A stretch of DNA of 64,000 nt from Pedobacter caeni (lineage in GTDB: Bacteria > Bacteroidota > Bacteroidia > Sphingobacteriales > Sphingobacteriaceae). Below, piece after piece: positions 9,219 through 17,626 of this stretch (the stretch's first letter is position 1; every line of letters starts with the position of its first letter). The position numbers and the translations under genes were made by a program. The notes below the pieces were generated by a model. The model was not told the DNA's origin and did no database searches. It saw only the letters and a program-made list of their open reading frames with translations. The DNA lies in assembly GCF_900129215.1 (NCBI RefSeq), contig NZ_FQUQ01000002.1:1364001-1428000 (forward strand). The letters run 5' to 3'.

Positions 9219-10253
9219 ATGAATAATATCCCAAAGACTATAAATGAAAAGCGTAGTCTAAAATTACATCAGAATAAACTACATCCAGTTTGTCAGTTGA
9301 AAGAGAAAATCCAGCGCTATTTCCACGATTTTACGCCTTTTGACAATTTAAGTGAAGTCGTTAGTATAGAAGGTAATTTTGATGAGTTGCTTGTGCCGCA
9401 GGATCACCCGGCTCGATCTACCAATGATACATATTATGTAGATTCGGCTCATGTGTTAAGAACACAAACTTCTGCGCATCAGAACGAATTATTGAGGAGA
9501 GGCTATCAAAGCTTTGTGGTCACAGGTGATGTTTATCGAAAAGACACTATTGATCGCACACATTATCCCGTTTTCCATCAAATGGAGGTAGTCAAGGTAT
9601 TGCCCAAAGGCACAGATGCTCTTTCTGACCTCAAAAGTACGCTATCGGGACTAATAGAATATTTGTACCCAGGCAAAGATTATAGATTCTTGGATGATAG
9701 TTTTCCGTTCACAGAGCCTTCGGTGCAGATCGAGGTTTATCAAAATGAAGACTGGATGGAAGTTCTCGGTGCGGGCGTCATCCATCCTAAGATTCTGGAA
9801 AATTGCAATATTGAAGCCACAGGTTGGGCTTTTGGATTAGGCCTGGACCGTCTTGTACTTTCTTATTGCAACATCCCTGACATACGCTATCTATGGACTA
9901 CAGACGAGCGTTTTCTGAAACAATTTAAAGATGGCCTGTCCCAATTCCAAGAATATTCTAAATATCCCCCTGTTTTTAAGGATATATCATTCTGGGTCAA
10001 TGGGTATACCGAAAATAGAGATGAACTCTGGTCTGAATATAATAATTTTTGCGAGATCATTCGTGAAGAAGGACTTGATCTGGTTGAGGACGTTACTCTT
10101 CAAGATAAATTCCAAAAGGAGGGAAGGACGTCACTTTCCTATAGGATTGCCTATCGTTCAGGTGAGCGTACGCTCTCTAATGAGGAAATCAACCTAATAC
10201 AGGAGAAAATCAGAACAGTTCTTTCTGATAAGTTTGAGATTATCTTGCGGTAA
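9219..10253 (+). CDS. Monomeric mitochondrial-type phenylalanyl-tRNA synthetase
   Basis: The class II PheRS catalytic core is fused directly to a C-terminal FDX-ACB anticodon-binding domain, as in human FARS2 and unlike the usual bacterial (alpha-beta)2 enzyme. Numbering is from an alternative upstream ATG at 9117. The Phe/ATP site pieces are HPARSTNDTYYVD (97-109) and RTQTSAHQ (115-122). Motif 2 is GDVYRKDTIDRTHYPVFHQME (137-157) and motif 3 is GWAFGLGLDRL (236-246). FDX-ACB starts at SKYPPVFKDISFW (281) and runs to the end. I prefer the ATG at 9219 (344 residues) because the preceding 34 codons look unrelated and contain a GC-rich hairpin at 9178-9197. All core motifs are intact, so it should charge tRNA-Phe with Phe in the cytosol. 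It sits in an accessory island, so it is probably an acquired second PheRS. Confidence 0.88.
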   Translation: MNNIPKTINEKRSLKLHQNKLHPVCQLKEKIQRYFHDFTPFDNLSEVVSIEGNFDELLVPQDHPARSTNDTYYVDSAHVLRTQTSAHQNELLRRGYQSFVVTGDVYRKDTIDRTHYPVFHQMEVVKVLPKGTDALSDLKSTLSGLIEYLYPGKDYRFLDDSFPFTEPSVQIEVYQNEDWMEVLGAGVIHPKILENCNIEATGWAFGLGLDRLVLSYCNIPDIRYLWTTDERFLKQFKDGLSQFQEYSKYPPVFKDISFWVNGYTENRDELWSEYNNFCEIIREEGLDLVEDVTLQDKFQKEGRTSLSYRIAYRSGERTLSNEEINLIQEKIRTVLSDKFEIILR

Positions 10254-10259
10254 TTGTTA

Positions 10260-10296
10260 AATGGGTTCTGCAAACCATTCGTTTGCAGAACCCATT
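10260..10296. terminator. 16-bp perfect hairpin between PheRS and Vat-like genes
   Basis: The arms AATGGGTTCTGCAAAC and GTTTGCAGAACCCATT are exact complements around a 5-base loop (CATTC), 6 bp after the PheRS stop. No T-run follows. It could end the PheRS transcript, or sit in the leader of the acetyltransferase gene 60 bp downstream as an attenuator. It also shows that the ATG at 10261, inside the stem, is not the real start of the next gene. Confidence 0.6.
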
Positions 10297-10356
10297 GTCA
10301 TAAGATATTGGATAGAGAGGCAGAGGAAATTTTTAAATCCTAAAAGATATAAAGAA

Positions 10357-11037
10357 ATGAATATGCAACACCTAAATAAATCAAATATGGAAATTCCAAA
10401 CAAAGATAATCCATATCCTATAGAGGGAAACAAGAAAATATGCTTCCTAAAAAACATAGTAGCAAATCCAATGATTAGTGTTGGCGACTACACCTACTAT
10501 GATGACGAACACGATGCTTGTAATTTTGAGAAAAATGTATTGTACCATTATGAAATAATTGGCGACGTTTTGATAATAGGAAAATTCTGCATGATCGCTT
10601 CTGGCGTTAAATTTATCATGAATGGAGCCAGTCACCGTATGGAAGGAGTCTCAACTTATCCATTTAACCTCTTTGGAAGTGATTGGGCAGCTGCAACTCC
10701 CACTTTGGATCAACTACCTTATAAAGGAAATACCGTCATCGGAAATGACGTGTGGATCGGAAGAAATGTTACAGTTATGGCAGGAGTAAAGATAGGGGAC
10801 GGTGCCATAGTTGCGGCCAACTCTACAGTTACGAAAGACGTGAAGCCCTACGCAATAATAGGAGGTAATCCTGCTAAATTGATTCGATATCGTTTCTCTT
10901 CGGAAGTAATCCAGAAATTACTGATAATAAAGTGGTGGGATTGGGATATTGAAACAGTTACTCAAAATTTAGAGTTGATCACGAATAAGGTGGGGGATAC
11001 GAACATTGATATATTGTCCAATGTAAGAGCAAAATAG
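10357..11037 (+). CDS. Vat-like xenobiotic (streptogramin A) O-acetyltransferase
   Basis: The 226-residue protein reads like the Vat/CatB family of left-handed beta-helix acetyltransferases. It has VGDYTYYDD (42-50), VLYHYEIIGDVLIIGKFCMIA, then FIMNGASHRMEG with the catalytic His at about 93. The LFGSDW loop follows, then hexapeptide repeats GNDVWIGRNVTVMAGVKIGDGAIVAANS (read over 129-156) and YAIIGGNPAKLIRYRF. Vat enzymes acetylate the hydroxyl of streptogramin A, and related ones act on chloramphenicol. The start was placed at 10357 because the upstream in-frame ATG lies inside a hairpin. Resistance is inferred from the family, and the drug is not proven. Confidence 0.88.
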   Translation: MNMQHLNKSNMEIPNKDNPYPIEGNKKICFLKNIVANPMISVGDYTYYDDEHDACNFEKNVLYHYEIIGDVLIIGKFCMIASGVKFIMNGASHRMEGVSTYPFNLFGSDWAAATPTLDQLPYKGNTVIGNDVWIGRNVTVMAGVKIGDGAIVAANSTVTKDVKPYAIIGGNPAKLIRYRFSSEVIQKLLIIKWWDWDIETVTQNLELITNKVGDTNIDILSNVRAK

Positions 11038-11099
11038 ATCAAAAAAACATATTAACTAAAAACCGAAAGATAAGAGTACTCGGATTAAGATCACAAGCG

Positions 11100-11636
11100 A
11101 TGTTTATAAGCGAAATTTCAAAAGAAGCTCCTTCAAAATTTAATTCGGAAATTCAGGAAGCGACCTACAACGTTCTACACAAACTTGACATTCCCTTTGA
11201 GCGGATTGAAACTAATGAGGTCGTTACTATGAATCAGTGTCAAATTGTCAATGAGCGTTTACAGATGGATATGGTGAAGACACTTTTCTTATGTAACCGA
11301 AAAAGGACTGCATTTTATCTGGTTGTAATGTTGGGGAATAAACCCTTCAATACAAAGCTATTTAGTGACTCACTAAACATCTCCAGGGTATCTTTTGCTC
11401 CTGAAGATATGCTAATGCATTTTTTAGGCGTGAAAGTCGGTGCAGCAAGTATTTTCGGACTGCTAAATCCTAATAGTGAGGATGTCCATGTCGTGTTGCA
11501 CAGGGATGTTACTTTGCTGCCGAATTATGGTTGTAGCGACGGTACGACCACAAATTATTTAAAAATCGGAACCCACCATATAATTGAAGACTATCTTGCC
11601 TTTTTGAAAAGAAAAGTGACAATTGTGGAGTTTTGA
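11100..11636 (+). CDS. YbaK/ProX-family aminoacyl-tRNA deacylase (prolyl-tRNA editing type)
   Basis: The 178-residue protein matches the ProXp/PrdX branch of the YbaK editing-domain family. It has MVKTLFLCNRKRTAFYLVVM with the conserved Lys near 60, then FAPEDMLMHFLGVKVGAASIFGL (read over 99-121) and VVLHRDVTLL, with an Asn/Thr-rich segment near 150. These stand-alone hydrolases remove wrongly attached amino acids, classically Ala or Cys, from tRNA-Pro in the cytosol. It lies 62 bp after the Vat-like gene and two genes after the PheRS, so it may be expressed with them. Its specificity cannot be read from sequence. Confidence 0.8.
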   Translation: MFISEISKEAPSKFNSEIQEATYNVLHKLDIPFERIETNEVVTMNQCQIVNERLQMDMVKTLFLCNRKRTAFYLVVMLGNKPFNTKLFSDSLNISRVSFAPEDMLMHFLGVKVGAASIFGLLNPNSEDVHVVLHRDVTLLPNYGCSDGTTTNYLKIGTHHIIEDYLAFLKRKVTIVEF

Positions 11637-11776
11637 AACTGAATTTTTTATTGGTGTAGATTTCAATACCTCTTTGAGGATCAAATATAGTGAATGGCCA
11701 TAAAACAATAAATTTACTATTGGTCTGGAAGCCCAGGGATTTTTAAAAAGAAAACAAAACATATAGTTATAAAAAT

Positions 11777-12244
11777 ATGAACATTAGAAAAGCAGTCCGG
11801 GCAGATCTGCCAAAGATAAAGAGCCTTTATTTCCAACTCTTTGAACAGATGGCACATCATGAACCCAACTATATGCAGAAAGCGCATCAGGACGAAAGTT
11901 TTCTGCAAAGAGTCATTGCCGGAGAAGATCAGTTTACAGCCTTTGTATATGGGGAAGATGATGAAGTAAAAGGAATTGCAATTACACAATTACAGCAAAG
12001 CCCACCTTACAATTGTTTCGTACCCTTGAAATGTGTGTATTTAATGGACATTGTTGTTGATGCGGATATGCGTGGAATGGGAATTGGTAAAGCATTGATT
12101 GATCGCGTTAAAACGTGGGCAAAGGAAAACGAAGCGGACTATGTCGAGTTAAGTGTCTTGTCTAAAAACGCTTCCGCTGCGGCATTGTATCTGCACGAGG
12201 GTTTTGAACCATACAGCTTGTCTATGAGATTGAAAATTGAATAA
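11777..12244 (+). CDS. GNAT N-acetyltransferase
   Basis: This is a 155-residue single-domain GNAT. The acetyl-CoA binding motif A is VYLMDIVVDADMRGMGIGKAL (about 94-114, with the RGMGIG pyrophosphate loop). Motif B lies in NASAAALYLHEGFEPYSLSM near 138. The N-terminus MNIRKAVRADLPKIKSLYF is typical. The acceptor is unknown. It is followed by an inverted repeat and the stump of an ABC transporter gene. A 140-bp AT-rich gap separates it from the deacylase gene. Confidence 0.88.
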   Translation: MNIRKAVRADLPKIKSLYFQLFEQMAHHEPNYMQKAHQDESFLQRVIAGEDQFTAFVYGEDDEVKGIAITQLQQSPPYNCFVPLKCVYLMDIVVDADMRGMGIGKALIDRVKTWAKENEADYVELSVLSKNASAAALYLHEGFEPYSLSMRLKIE

Positions 12245-12307
12245 CCTATTTAGACAATCATAATAAAAGCAAATGCCAACGCATCTCATACAAAATTTTC
12301 CTTTTCA

Positions 12308-12332
12308 AGGGTTTCACATCTCGTGAAACCCT
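12308..12332. repeat. Inverted repeat after the GNAT gene
   Basis: AGGGTTTCAC and GTGAAACCCT form a perfect 10-bp stem with a 5-base loop. No T-run follows. The right arm abuts the ABC transporter remnant, so it may be a terminator or an insertion scar. Confidence 0.45.
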
Positions 12333-12334
12333 AT

Positions 12335-12454
12335 ATGCACACATTAGCTATTGTACTACTATTAATTATAATAGGCGGTGCATTTGGCACGATAAGTCCA
12401 TTTCTAGTTCAGAAAATTGTCGACGACGCACTACCCGCATCGGCTATGGGATAA
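12335..12454 (+). pseudogene. Remnant of an ABC exporter membrane domain
   Basis: A 39-codon frame reads HTLAIVLLLIIIGGAFGTIS, then PFLVQKIVDDALPAS. This is the first transmembrane helix and loop of a type-I ABC exporter (the PFLxQxIVDxAL pattern is typical). A stop follows at once and no nucleotide-binding domain is present. It is a leftover piece, not a working gene. Confidence 0.5.
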
Positions 12455-12523
12455 TCTGATTGCTTATGGAGCTAGATATGCCAAAATGGCTATGAATTGA
12501 TTTATAAAATTAAAACCCGAGAG

Positions 12524-12913
12524 ATGAACCTAAAAGAAGAAGCCACCCAGTTGGCAAAATCGGTCACATTAAATGATTATATTTCATATGGAGATGTCGC
12601 CGCCGCAATTGAAACCCTAGAAGGTAATGTGTATACAGGCATCAGCATTGATACAGCCTGCTCTTTGGGGCATTGTGCCGAACACAGTGCTGTTTCAGAA
12701 ATGCTGAAACACGGAGAATATCGCATCAAAGCAGTGGTAGCCGTAGACAGCGGGGGAAATGCAGTTCCTCCCTGTGGAAGGTGTCGCGAACTAATGAGCC
12801 AATTATCTCCTGACAATAGAAAATCAATCGTGGAAGTCCGCAACGGGATTTTCAAAACACTGGAGGAATTAATGCCATTTGACTGGAAAAATGAATCCGG
12901 ACAAAGGCGATAA
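12524..12913 (+). CDS. Cytidine deaminase-fold enzyme, blasticidin-S-deaminase-like
   Basis: The 129-residue protein has the zinc deaminase signature HCAEHSA (Cys about 51, catalytic Glu about 53) and PPCGRCRE (Cys about 84 and 87). The protein ends with the LMPFDWK segment seen in small cytidine and blasticidin deaminases. The family hydrolyses the amino group of cytidine or of cytosine-containing antibiotics such as blasticidin S, a translation inhibitor. The start at 12524 (preceded by GAGAG) was chosen over an in-frame ATG 27 bp upstream. A second partial copy of its N-terminal coding sequence lies inverted at 21521-21650. Confidence 0.82.
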   Translation: MNLKEEATQLAKSVTLNDYISYGDVAAAIETLEGNVYTGISIDTACSLGHCAEHSAVSEMLKHGEYRIKAVVAVDSGGNAVPPCGRCRELMSQLSPDNRKSIVEVRNGIFKTLEELMPFDWKNESGQRR

Positions 12914-12937
12914 AAAATTAAAGACATCATATTAAGA

Positions 12938-13057
12938 ATGAATACAACATATCAAAGAATTAATATTGAAGAATGGAAACGGAAAGAGCATTTTGATGCT
13001 TATCGTGGTGCATTAAAAGGGGGAAGTTGGATTGATAGAAAAAGAAAAATTTTTTAA
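12938..13057 (+). pseudogene. N-terminal remnant of a CatA-type chloramphenicol acetyltransferase
   Basis: A 39-codon frame begins MNTTYQRINIEEWKRKEHFD. This is close to the start of type A chloramphenicol acetyltransferases, where a DxxxWxRKExF pattern is conserved. After AYRGA the sequence departs and stops. The catalytic HHxxxDG part is missing, so it is a fragment. It ends 6 bp before the next gene. Confidence 0.5.
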
Positions 13058-13063
13058 GATACA

Positions 13064-13960
13064 ATGAATACAAATAGAAAGGTTTATTCAGGGTTGGAGG
13101 AACTAAAACAACATTTTCTTAGTTTTAACGAACTCTATGATATCTGTCTGGATGGAGATTACGAGCCATGGTATGGGATGGGATATTGGGACAATACTTT
13201 TATACCATTTTTTATAGTCCAGGATAATAAGGTGATTGCAAATGTTTCTTTATCTCCTATGGTGATGGTTTTACAAGGGCAATCCCATCATGTTCTACAG
13301 ATTAGTGCAGTGATGACACATCCTGCTTTTAGAGGCCAGGGGCTGTCGCGTTATCTCATGAAACATGTTATGAGTCATTTCTCTGAGCAATATGAATTCA
13401 TATACCTATTTGCTAATGAAGAGGTGTTAGATTTTTACCCAAAGTTTGGCTTTGTTAGGTTAGATGAAAGTAGTTTTAGGCTTAAAGATTTAACAGATTT
13501 TGAAGCAATGAGTTCCGATTGGAGAAAGCTTTCTATTCAAAATAGAGAAGATAAAAATCTCCTGGAGCGATTTGCTAAAGACCATAGACTGCTGTCAAAA
13601 ACCTTGTCTTTTGAGCCTAATTCTTGTTTGTCGACCTATCATTTTATATTACAGTTTGAAGATTCGTTATATTATTCAGAAACAAGAGACTGCTTAGTAT
13701 TGATGGAATTTGAAGAAGAAGATCTGAAAATTTATGATGTTTTTTCAATTAGGCCCTTTAAATTAGAAGAGTTGATTCCTACTTTAATTAAGACAAAAAC
13801 GAAAGAGATCAGTTTCTTTTTTGTTCCAGATACTGATTTTGGTGGAAAACTCGAAGTTGAAAGAGACCCCTTCGATGACGATGCATTATACGTATATCCT
13901 GAACACAAAAAACATCTATTTATTGAGAATTTTGTCTTTCCTATAACTTCTCATTATTAA
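13064..13960 (+). CDS. GNAT acetyltransferase, Eis-like two-domain type
   Basis: At 298 residues this is longer than a single GNAT domain. The N-terminal half (about 1-150) carries ISAVMTHPAFRGQGLSRYLM, the RGQGLS acetyl-CoA loop near 105-110, and YPKFGFVRLDESSF near 142. The C-terminal half is a second alpha/beta domain, as in Acetyltransf_9/Eis-type proteins. Eis enzymes acetylate aminoglycosides and other amines. No specific acceptor can be assigned. It is the third GNAT of the island and is followed by a small hairpin. Confidence 0.8.
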   Translation: MNTNRKVYSGLEELKQHFLSFNELYDICLDGDYEPWYGMGYWDNTFIPFFIVQDNKVIANVSLSPMVMVLQGQSHHVLQISAVMTHPAFRGQGLSRYLMKHVMSHFSEQYEFIYLFANEEVLDFYPKFGFVRLDESSFRLKDLTDFEAMSSDWRKLSIQNREDKNLLERFAKDHRLLSKTLSFEPNSCLSTYHFILQFEDSLYYSETRDCLVLMEFEEEDLKIYDVFSIRPFKLEELIPTLIKTKTKEISFFFVPDTDFGGKLEVERDPFDDDALYVYPEHKKHLFIENFVFPITSHY

Positions 13961-13964
13961 CAAA

Positions 13965-13984
13965 AGTGGATAGCAAAATCCACT
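13965..13984. terminator. Small hairpin after the Eis-like GNAT gene
   Basis: AGTGGAT and ATCCACT pair perfectly around a 6-base loop, 5 bp after the stop. There is no clear T-run. It is a weak terminator candidate. Confidence 0.35.
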
Positions 13985-14389
13985 GATAGAAAAAAGTATC
14001 ACTGAAAGCCATAGGCAATACCTTATAAGCCATGATTAACAGATAAAACTCCTCAAAAACTTAAATGATCGAATTTATCAACTGGTGGAAGTTCAGCCAG
14101 ACCCTTTACAAAGTTACATATCGTTTTTGGTATGATTAACGATGTTTTATGTAAACTAATCGCTCATATTCAGAAGAAACATCTGGAGCAAGTGGTAGAA
14201 TATCAATGCCTTGCCATTGCAGATGTTTGGAATTTAATATGCTGGAATCAAGTTAGATAATGACGATTCATGATGCCTGAGATTATCCAGTATACGAAAT
14301 GGTGGCATTGTTCAAGCTCAGAGTTTACATAAAATACTTAAATTGTCAGTCAATTTAAGTATAGATTGGTCGATCAGGTAATACGGAAT

Positions 14390-14542
14390 ATGAAATATAA
14401 TCTTGATGTTCTCAATGATAAAGAAGTTGAATATCTATGCAAAGATCTCTTAGATACGTACTATAAAGTTGATTTTCAGTTGTTCAAGGCAGGTAAAGAT
14501 GGTGGAATCGATACTCAGCAAAAATCCGAAGTTGATGGATGA
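14390..14542 (+). pseudogene. N-terminal remnant of a PD-(D/E)XK restriction-nuclease-like protein
   Basis: A 50-codon frame starts YNLDVLNDKEVEYLCKDLL and reaches LFKAGKDGGIDTQQ. The FKxGKDGGID motif holds the first catalytic Asp of restriction-endonuclease-like domains found at the N terminus of several defence proteins. The second half of the catalytic motif is missing and a stop follows. The rest of 13961-14701 contains only short, frame-broken stretches, such as a 42-codon frame at 14132-14260 of unknown nature. Confidence 0.45.
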
Positions 14543-14701
14543 AGAAATTCAGACTATAGAAGAGGTATATAAAAAGATCTATAATTCTATATGCTTTACA
14601 GTGATGATTTGTTGAAATATCAATTTTACAGTATTACTTATATCTTTTACGGTAAAAGCCTGACTGGAAATAAATAATGACAAAAGCGCTGCCTGAAGCA
14701 A

Positions 14702-15523
14702 TTGGATTATCCAAATAGTAATTTTCACAAAACGAATAAAAAAACAGAAAATAAGTTGGATCAGCAGAATAAAACCATTTTTAGATTACTGGCTTTTATA
14801 GCAGTAGCTTTTCTTCTTTTACCATGGAATAACTTTTTATCAGGGAATAAAGTTATGCAGGTAATTGGCAATTGGATCTTTCTTGTTCCTGTGGTAATCA
14901 TTGCGTTAATTATCGGCGTTGGAATAAAGAAACTATGGGACAAGCCCTTAATTATGGAGCTTGTAAAAAAACAATATCGTAGAGACACAGCCTTACAAAA
15001 AGCAATCAAGGTAGATTATAAAGTAATAGTCAGCTTAATTATCCTGGCAATGATCCAATTTTATTTATGCTTTTCAACAACCAATAAAGATGATGGGATA
15101 CAGTTTTCGTATTTTGGGATATTGTTTTTTTTAAGCACTTTACGTTTGGTTCCTGATGCAGCCAACAACGAAAATATGGGCAGATTGGGAGCCATTTTCC
15201 TTACCGTGGCCTTTTCAGTCTTTATACTTGGTCTTTATATTTTTAATCCCACAACAGAAATTTTATACATCATTGTTGCAAGCTACATAAACCTTGCCTA
15301 TCATTTGCTTTTTGCCAATAAAAAGCAAATTGAAAGAAATACCACAAGAGGAGGCTGTATGATGTTGATCTTCATTTTACTCATTGTTATAGCCACCATT
15401 ATTTCAATCAGTTCAAACCTGTTTGTCAATTTCTCGAAAGATTATAATATGTACTATTTTTTTAATGGAATCTATTTCTTAACAGCCAGTTGGATTGAAT
15501 ATACTGCGCAAAAACAAATCTGA
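14702..15523 (+). CDS. Unknown multi-pass membrane protein
   Basis: I do not recognise this 273-residue protein. It has seven or eight hydrophobic spans, at about 28-45, 55-75, 107-123, 134-150, 162-181, 187-205, 219-237 and 250-267, with short charged loops. The frame opens at a TTG, and no ATG exists before residue 52, so the start is a TTG (or a CTG three codons upstream), or the true N-terminus was lost. It stands alone between remnant-rich gaps, and its low GC matches the island. Confidence 0.6.
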   Translation: MDYPNSNFHKTNKKTENKLDQQNKTIFRLLAFIAVAFLLLPWNNFLSGNKVMQVIGNWIFLVPVVIIALIIGVGIKKLWDKPLIMELVKKQYRRDTALQKAIKVDYKVIVSLIILAMIQFYLCFSTTNKDDGIQFSYFGILFFLSTLRLVPDAANNENMGRLGAIFLTVAFSVFILGLYIFNPTTEILYIIVASYINLAYHLLFANKKQIERNTTRGGCMMLIFILLIVIATIISISSNLFVNFSKDYNMYYFFNGIYFLTASWIEYTAQKQI

Positions 15524-15783
15524 TTAGGCAAGATGATCTTTCCGGCGGCCTTTGGCGATCTTTTGTATGGCATTACTAAAACGATGCATGATGTCTCTGA
15601 TTGCATCTTCAGCCGGCTTATTCAAATACCCGCGAATTTGTAGATGTTGGAAGTGGCATCCATCCCTTTGACCTTCGGCCTGTTTAGGATACCTTTTACT
15701 ACGCTACTTTCGACTCCCAAGCGCATATAGCCTTTTAAAGAAACCTGTTCGTCCGGGCTGAGTTCAAAATGAAAATCTGACTA
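15524..15783 (-). pseudogene. Frameshifted remnant of an unidentified gene
   Basis: On the minus strand one frame gives FHFELSPDEQVSLKGYMRLG and continues VKGILNRPKVKGMDATSNIYKF (split here). A one-base shift then continues in good coding text as LNKPAEDAIRDIMHRF and IAKGRRKDHLA before TAA at 15524. A stop directly precedes the fragment and no start is present. The coding quality suggests a real gene that has decayed. I cannot name the family. The gap of 355 bp holds nothing else. Confidence 0.35.
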
Positions 15784-15857
15784 CAACACTTACCAATTCA
15801 ACTACTTTTTATAGAACGACAATCAAGAGTTTTGTACTTGAAATTTATTCAGTTTAA

Positions 15858-16856
<999 letters not shown>

Positions 16857-16869
16857 AAAGCTAACATCA

Positions 16870-17607
16870 ATGCAAAATATTAAAGGAAAAGTAGTTGCTA
16901 TTACAGGTGCAAGTAGTGGAATGGGCAAAGCAATTGCAATAGGATTAGCAAAAAACGGTGCAAAGGTTGTTTTGGGTGCAAGGCGAACAGAACAATTACA
17001 ACAAATTGTTGAAGAAATTAAAAGCACAGGTGGGGAAGCCACCAGTGCTAAAATTGATGTAAAGAATAAAGCCGATTTAGTCCGGTTCGTAAATACAGCA
17101 GTTGAGCAATACGGAGCGCTAGATGTCATTGTAAACAACGCAGGTGTTAGTCAATTAAGCCGTATTGACGAGTTGGATATTGATGATTGGGAAGAAATGA
17201 TTGACATTAACCTCAAAGGCGTTTTGTATGGAATGGCGGCTGCAATTCCCATTTTCAAACAACAACAATCAGGACATATCGTCAATATCATTTCAACTTC
17301 AGGAATAAAGATTGTTCCAATGCAGGGCGTTTATGCAGGAACTAAAAATGCCATTCGGACTATTGCAGAAGCGTTTCGTCAAGAGTCAGAAGGAAACATA
17401 CGCATTACAGGCGTTTCGCCCGGATTTGTGAAAACAGACTTTGCGAACAACATAAAAAACGAAGAAATGAAAACAACTATCCAAAAAGGAATGGAACAAA
17501 TTGCCATAAATCCCTTAGCCATTGCTAACGCTGTGATTTATGCATTAAGCCAACCTAACAATGTTGAAATTGGCGATATCGTTATTCGCCCGTCAAAACA
17601 AAATTGA
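16870..17607 (+). CDS. Short-chain dehydrogenase/reductase (SDR)
   Basis: The 245-residue classical SDR has the Rossmann glycine motif TGASSGMGKAIA (about 12-23), NNAG near 88, the catalytic Ser in the IISTSG stretch, and YAGTKNA (Tyr-x-x-x-Lys, about 154-158). It uses NAD(P)H to oxidise or reduce small molecules in the cytosol. It lies 13 bp after the aldo/keto reductase, and the pair is commonly seen as redox detoxification genes under a local AraC regulator. Confidence 0.94.
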   Translation: MQNIKGKVVAITGASSGMGKAIAIGLAKNGAKVVLGARRTEQLQQIVEEIKSTGGEATSAKIDVKNKADLVRFVNTAVEQYGALDVIVNNAGVSQLSRIDELDIDDWEEMIDINLKGVLYGMAAAIPIFKQQQSGHIVNIISTSGIKIVPMQGVYAGTKNAIRTIAEAFRQESEGNIRITGVSPGFVKTDFANNIKNEEMKTTIQKGMEQIAINPLAIANAVIYALSQPNNVEIGDIVIRPSKQN

Positions 17608-17626
17608 TTAAATTCGTAAACGAAAA

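Noticed and set aside
10261..10356. Upstream in-frame ATG as the start of the Vat-like protein.
   Set aside because: It lies inside the 16-bp hairpin and would add residues unlike any Vat N-terminus. The ATG at 10357 fits the family start.
7916..13984. Integron-like gene cassettes, because single genes are followed by inverted repeats.
   Set aside because: The hairpins share no common core or R/L boxes, there is no integron integrase in the window, and several genes are separated by remnants and not by uniform sites.
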